14,594 bases of DNA, from contig JBDHXE010000046.1 in NCBI GenBank assembly GCA_039810525.1, positions 1 through 14,594 on the forward strand, in the 5' to 3' direction. The position numbers and the translations under genes are program-made. Positions 13,379 through 14,594 of the stretch are shown piece after piece. Each line of letters begins with the position of its first letter. The stretch's first letter is position 1. Source of the stretch: JBDHXE01 sp039810525. Its GTDB lineage: Bacteria; Bacteroidota; Ignavibacteria; Kapaibacteriales; UBA2268. The notes beneath the pieces are model-generated. The model was not told where the DNA came from, did no database searches, and was given only the letters and a program-made list of their open reading frames with translations.

Positions 13379-14572
13379 ATGTTAAATGTTGCTTTGTTTG
13401 GTCCACCAGGCGCGGGCAAAGGAACTCAATCTGAGTTCCTTATCAAAAAATATGGGTTATATTATATCTCTACAGGTGATTTATTACGTAAAGAAATAGC
13501 TTCAGATTCACAAATCGGCCGCGATGCTAAGAATATTATTGCACAAGGTGGGCTTGTTTCAGATGAGATCATTGTACAAATAATCGAAAAAGTAATTACA
13601 GAAAACGCTGGTTACAATGGATTCCTATTCGATGGCTTCCCTCGTACTTATGTGCAAGCATATATTCTAGAAGGGCTTATGATTAAACTAAACACATCTT
13701 TGAATTGTTTAATTGATATAGATATACCAGAAGAAGCCGCAGTGCAAAGACTATTAAATAGAGGTAAAACCTCAGGCCGGAGTGATGATAATGAAGAAGT
13801 AATCAGAAAAAGATTAGCTGAATATAAAGAAAAAACTATACCAGTGCTTAATTTCTTCAAAGAAAGAGGTAATTTAATCAAAATAGACGGCACTCAATCT
13901 ATTGATGATGTGCAAGAAGAAATAAGAAAAATTATGCAAGTAGAATTGAGCCGTACTTTAATTAATCTAGTATTATTCGGATATCCCGGCTCAGGGCGAA
14001 GTACTATCGGTAGAAGATTAGCCAAAAACTACAACTTAGAGTATATTTCTACTGGCGAGATACTAGAAAAAGAAGTCAAAAACAAAACTACCATTGGCAG
14101 CAAAATTATTGAATTGTTCGATACTGGAATACTAAAAAAAGATGGTGTGGGGCAATTAGTTCCTGATGAATTAGTTTTACCATTAATTGAAAAAAAATTA
14201 TCAAACCCTGATGGCAAAAATGGCTTTATTTTCAAAGGATACCCCAGAACTATGGTACAGTCTTACATATTAGATGGATTACTCAAAAAACACTCATCTA
14301 CTTTTACAAAAGTATTCGAAATTGAAGTACCAACCCTAATTTTGATTGAAAGATTAAAAAACAGAGGTAAATCTGACAGCAGTAGAAACTATGATTTAAG
14401 TTACGAAAAAATAATACAGAGATTATCGCAGCACGAACACAATACAGTGCCCGTATTTAATAAATATGTCAAAATTCATGGTAGTATAAAAATAGATGGA
14501 TCAGGTAGCCCCGAATCTGTATATAATAATATTGTGCAAAAAATTGAGTTATCACGCAACAACCATTTGTAA
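13379..14572 (+). CDS. adk: Tandem adenylate kinase: active N-terminal domain fused to degenerate C-terminal domain
   Basis: Adenylate kinase interconverts ATP + AMP and 2 ADP. The 397 residues are two full kinase domains in one frame, about twice the normal length. Domain 1 (1-190) has every key residue: P-loop GPPGAGKGT (8-16, K14), STGDLLR (31-37, R37), DGFPRT (85-90), R124, R134 and R145, with a short zinc-free LID. Domain 2 (about 194-397) is collinear but altered: P-loop GYPGSGRST (201-209) has Arg207 for the lysine, R37 becomes E230 (STGEILE), and D85 becomes K286 (KGYPRT). R290, R325 and R348 are kept. I infer that domain 1 is catalytic and domain 2 a pseudokinase, perhaps structural or ligand-sensing. 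No frameshift or stop separates the domains. The ribosome binding site is weak (GAG), and two palindromes lie upstream. Confidence 0.9.
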   Translation: MLNVALFGPPGAGKGTQSEFLIKKYGLYYISTGDLLRKEIASDSQIGRDAKNIIAQGGLVSDEIIVQIIEKVITENAGYNGFLFDGFPRTYVQAYILEGLMIKLNTSLNCLIDIDIPEEAAVQRLLNRGKTSGRSDDNEEVIRKRLAEYKEKTIPVLNFFKERGNLIKIDGTQSIDDVQEEIRKIMQVELSRTLINLVLFGYPGSGRSTIGRRLAKNYNLEYISTGEILEKEVKNKTTIGSKIIELFDTGILKKDGVGQLVPDELVLPLIEKKLSNPDGKNGFIFKGYPRTMVQSYILDGLLKKHSSTFTKVFEIEVPTLILIERLKNRGKSDSSRNYDLSYEKIIQRLSQHEHNTVPVFNKYVKIHGSIKIDGSGSPESVYNNIVQKIELSRNNHL

Positions 14573-14594
14573 AAAACTATCTCTATACATAACA

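Overview
The window is an AT-rich stretch of bacterial chromosome with ordinary housekeeping and envelope genes. It shows no phage, CRISPR array or intact insertion sequence. Several traits point to the FCB superphylum (Bacteroidota, Ignavibacteriota, Kapabacteria and relatives). These are a secreted protein ending in a PNPFNP-type FlgD-like/type IX secretion C-terminal domain, an S4 protein of the zinc-free PYPPGQHG type, a carboxyltransferase with the QEWNAII variant I associate with Bacteroidota, and repeated TAnnTTTG -7 elements, one of them with a TTTG -33 box at the canonical 19 bp. Some genes also carry clear Shine-Dalgarno sequences (dnaK, kdnB, serS), which argues against a typical Bacteroidia genome. 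I cannot fix the taxon more closely.

Layout. Bases 1-727 (minus) are the N-terminal part of serS. Divergent from it, 913-6593 (plus) is a tightly packed run: a 1009-residue secreted FG-GAP protein, an OmpR/PhoB response regulator with no adjacent kinase, a MazG-like pyrophosphohydrolase overlapping the regulator by 8 bases, and a PccB/MmdA-type carboxyltransferase. A 303-base gap with two palindromic repeats separates this run from rpsD (minus). rpsD stands alone instead of in the alpha operon. Divergent from rpsD is kdsB-kdnB (plus), which I read as part of the pathway for 8-amino-Kdo (Kdo8N), a modified inner-core sugar of lipopolysaccharide; the aminotransferase kdnA is not in the window. 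A Dph6-like PP-loop ATPase follows. Then comes a 402-base gap with a 213-base MITE-like element and the dnaK terminator. dnaK (minus) has an unusual upstream region with four TGTCA/TGACA boxes. tRNA-His(GTG) and a tandem adenylate kinase gene (plus) close the window.

The most interesting items are: (1) the adenylate kinase fusion, whose second domain keeps the fold but has lost the P-loop lysine and other key residues, so it looks like a covalently attached pseudokinase; (2) the kdsB-kdnB pair; (3) two copies of a small palindromic element, one with 20-bp imperfect terminal inverted repeats, both between convergent genes; (4) the TGTCA/TGACA array in front of dnaK. I found no clear new defence or mobile system.
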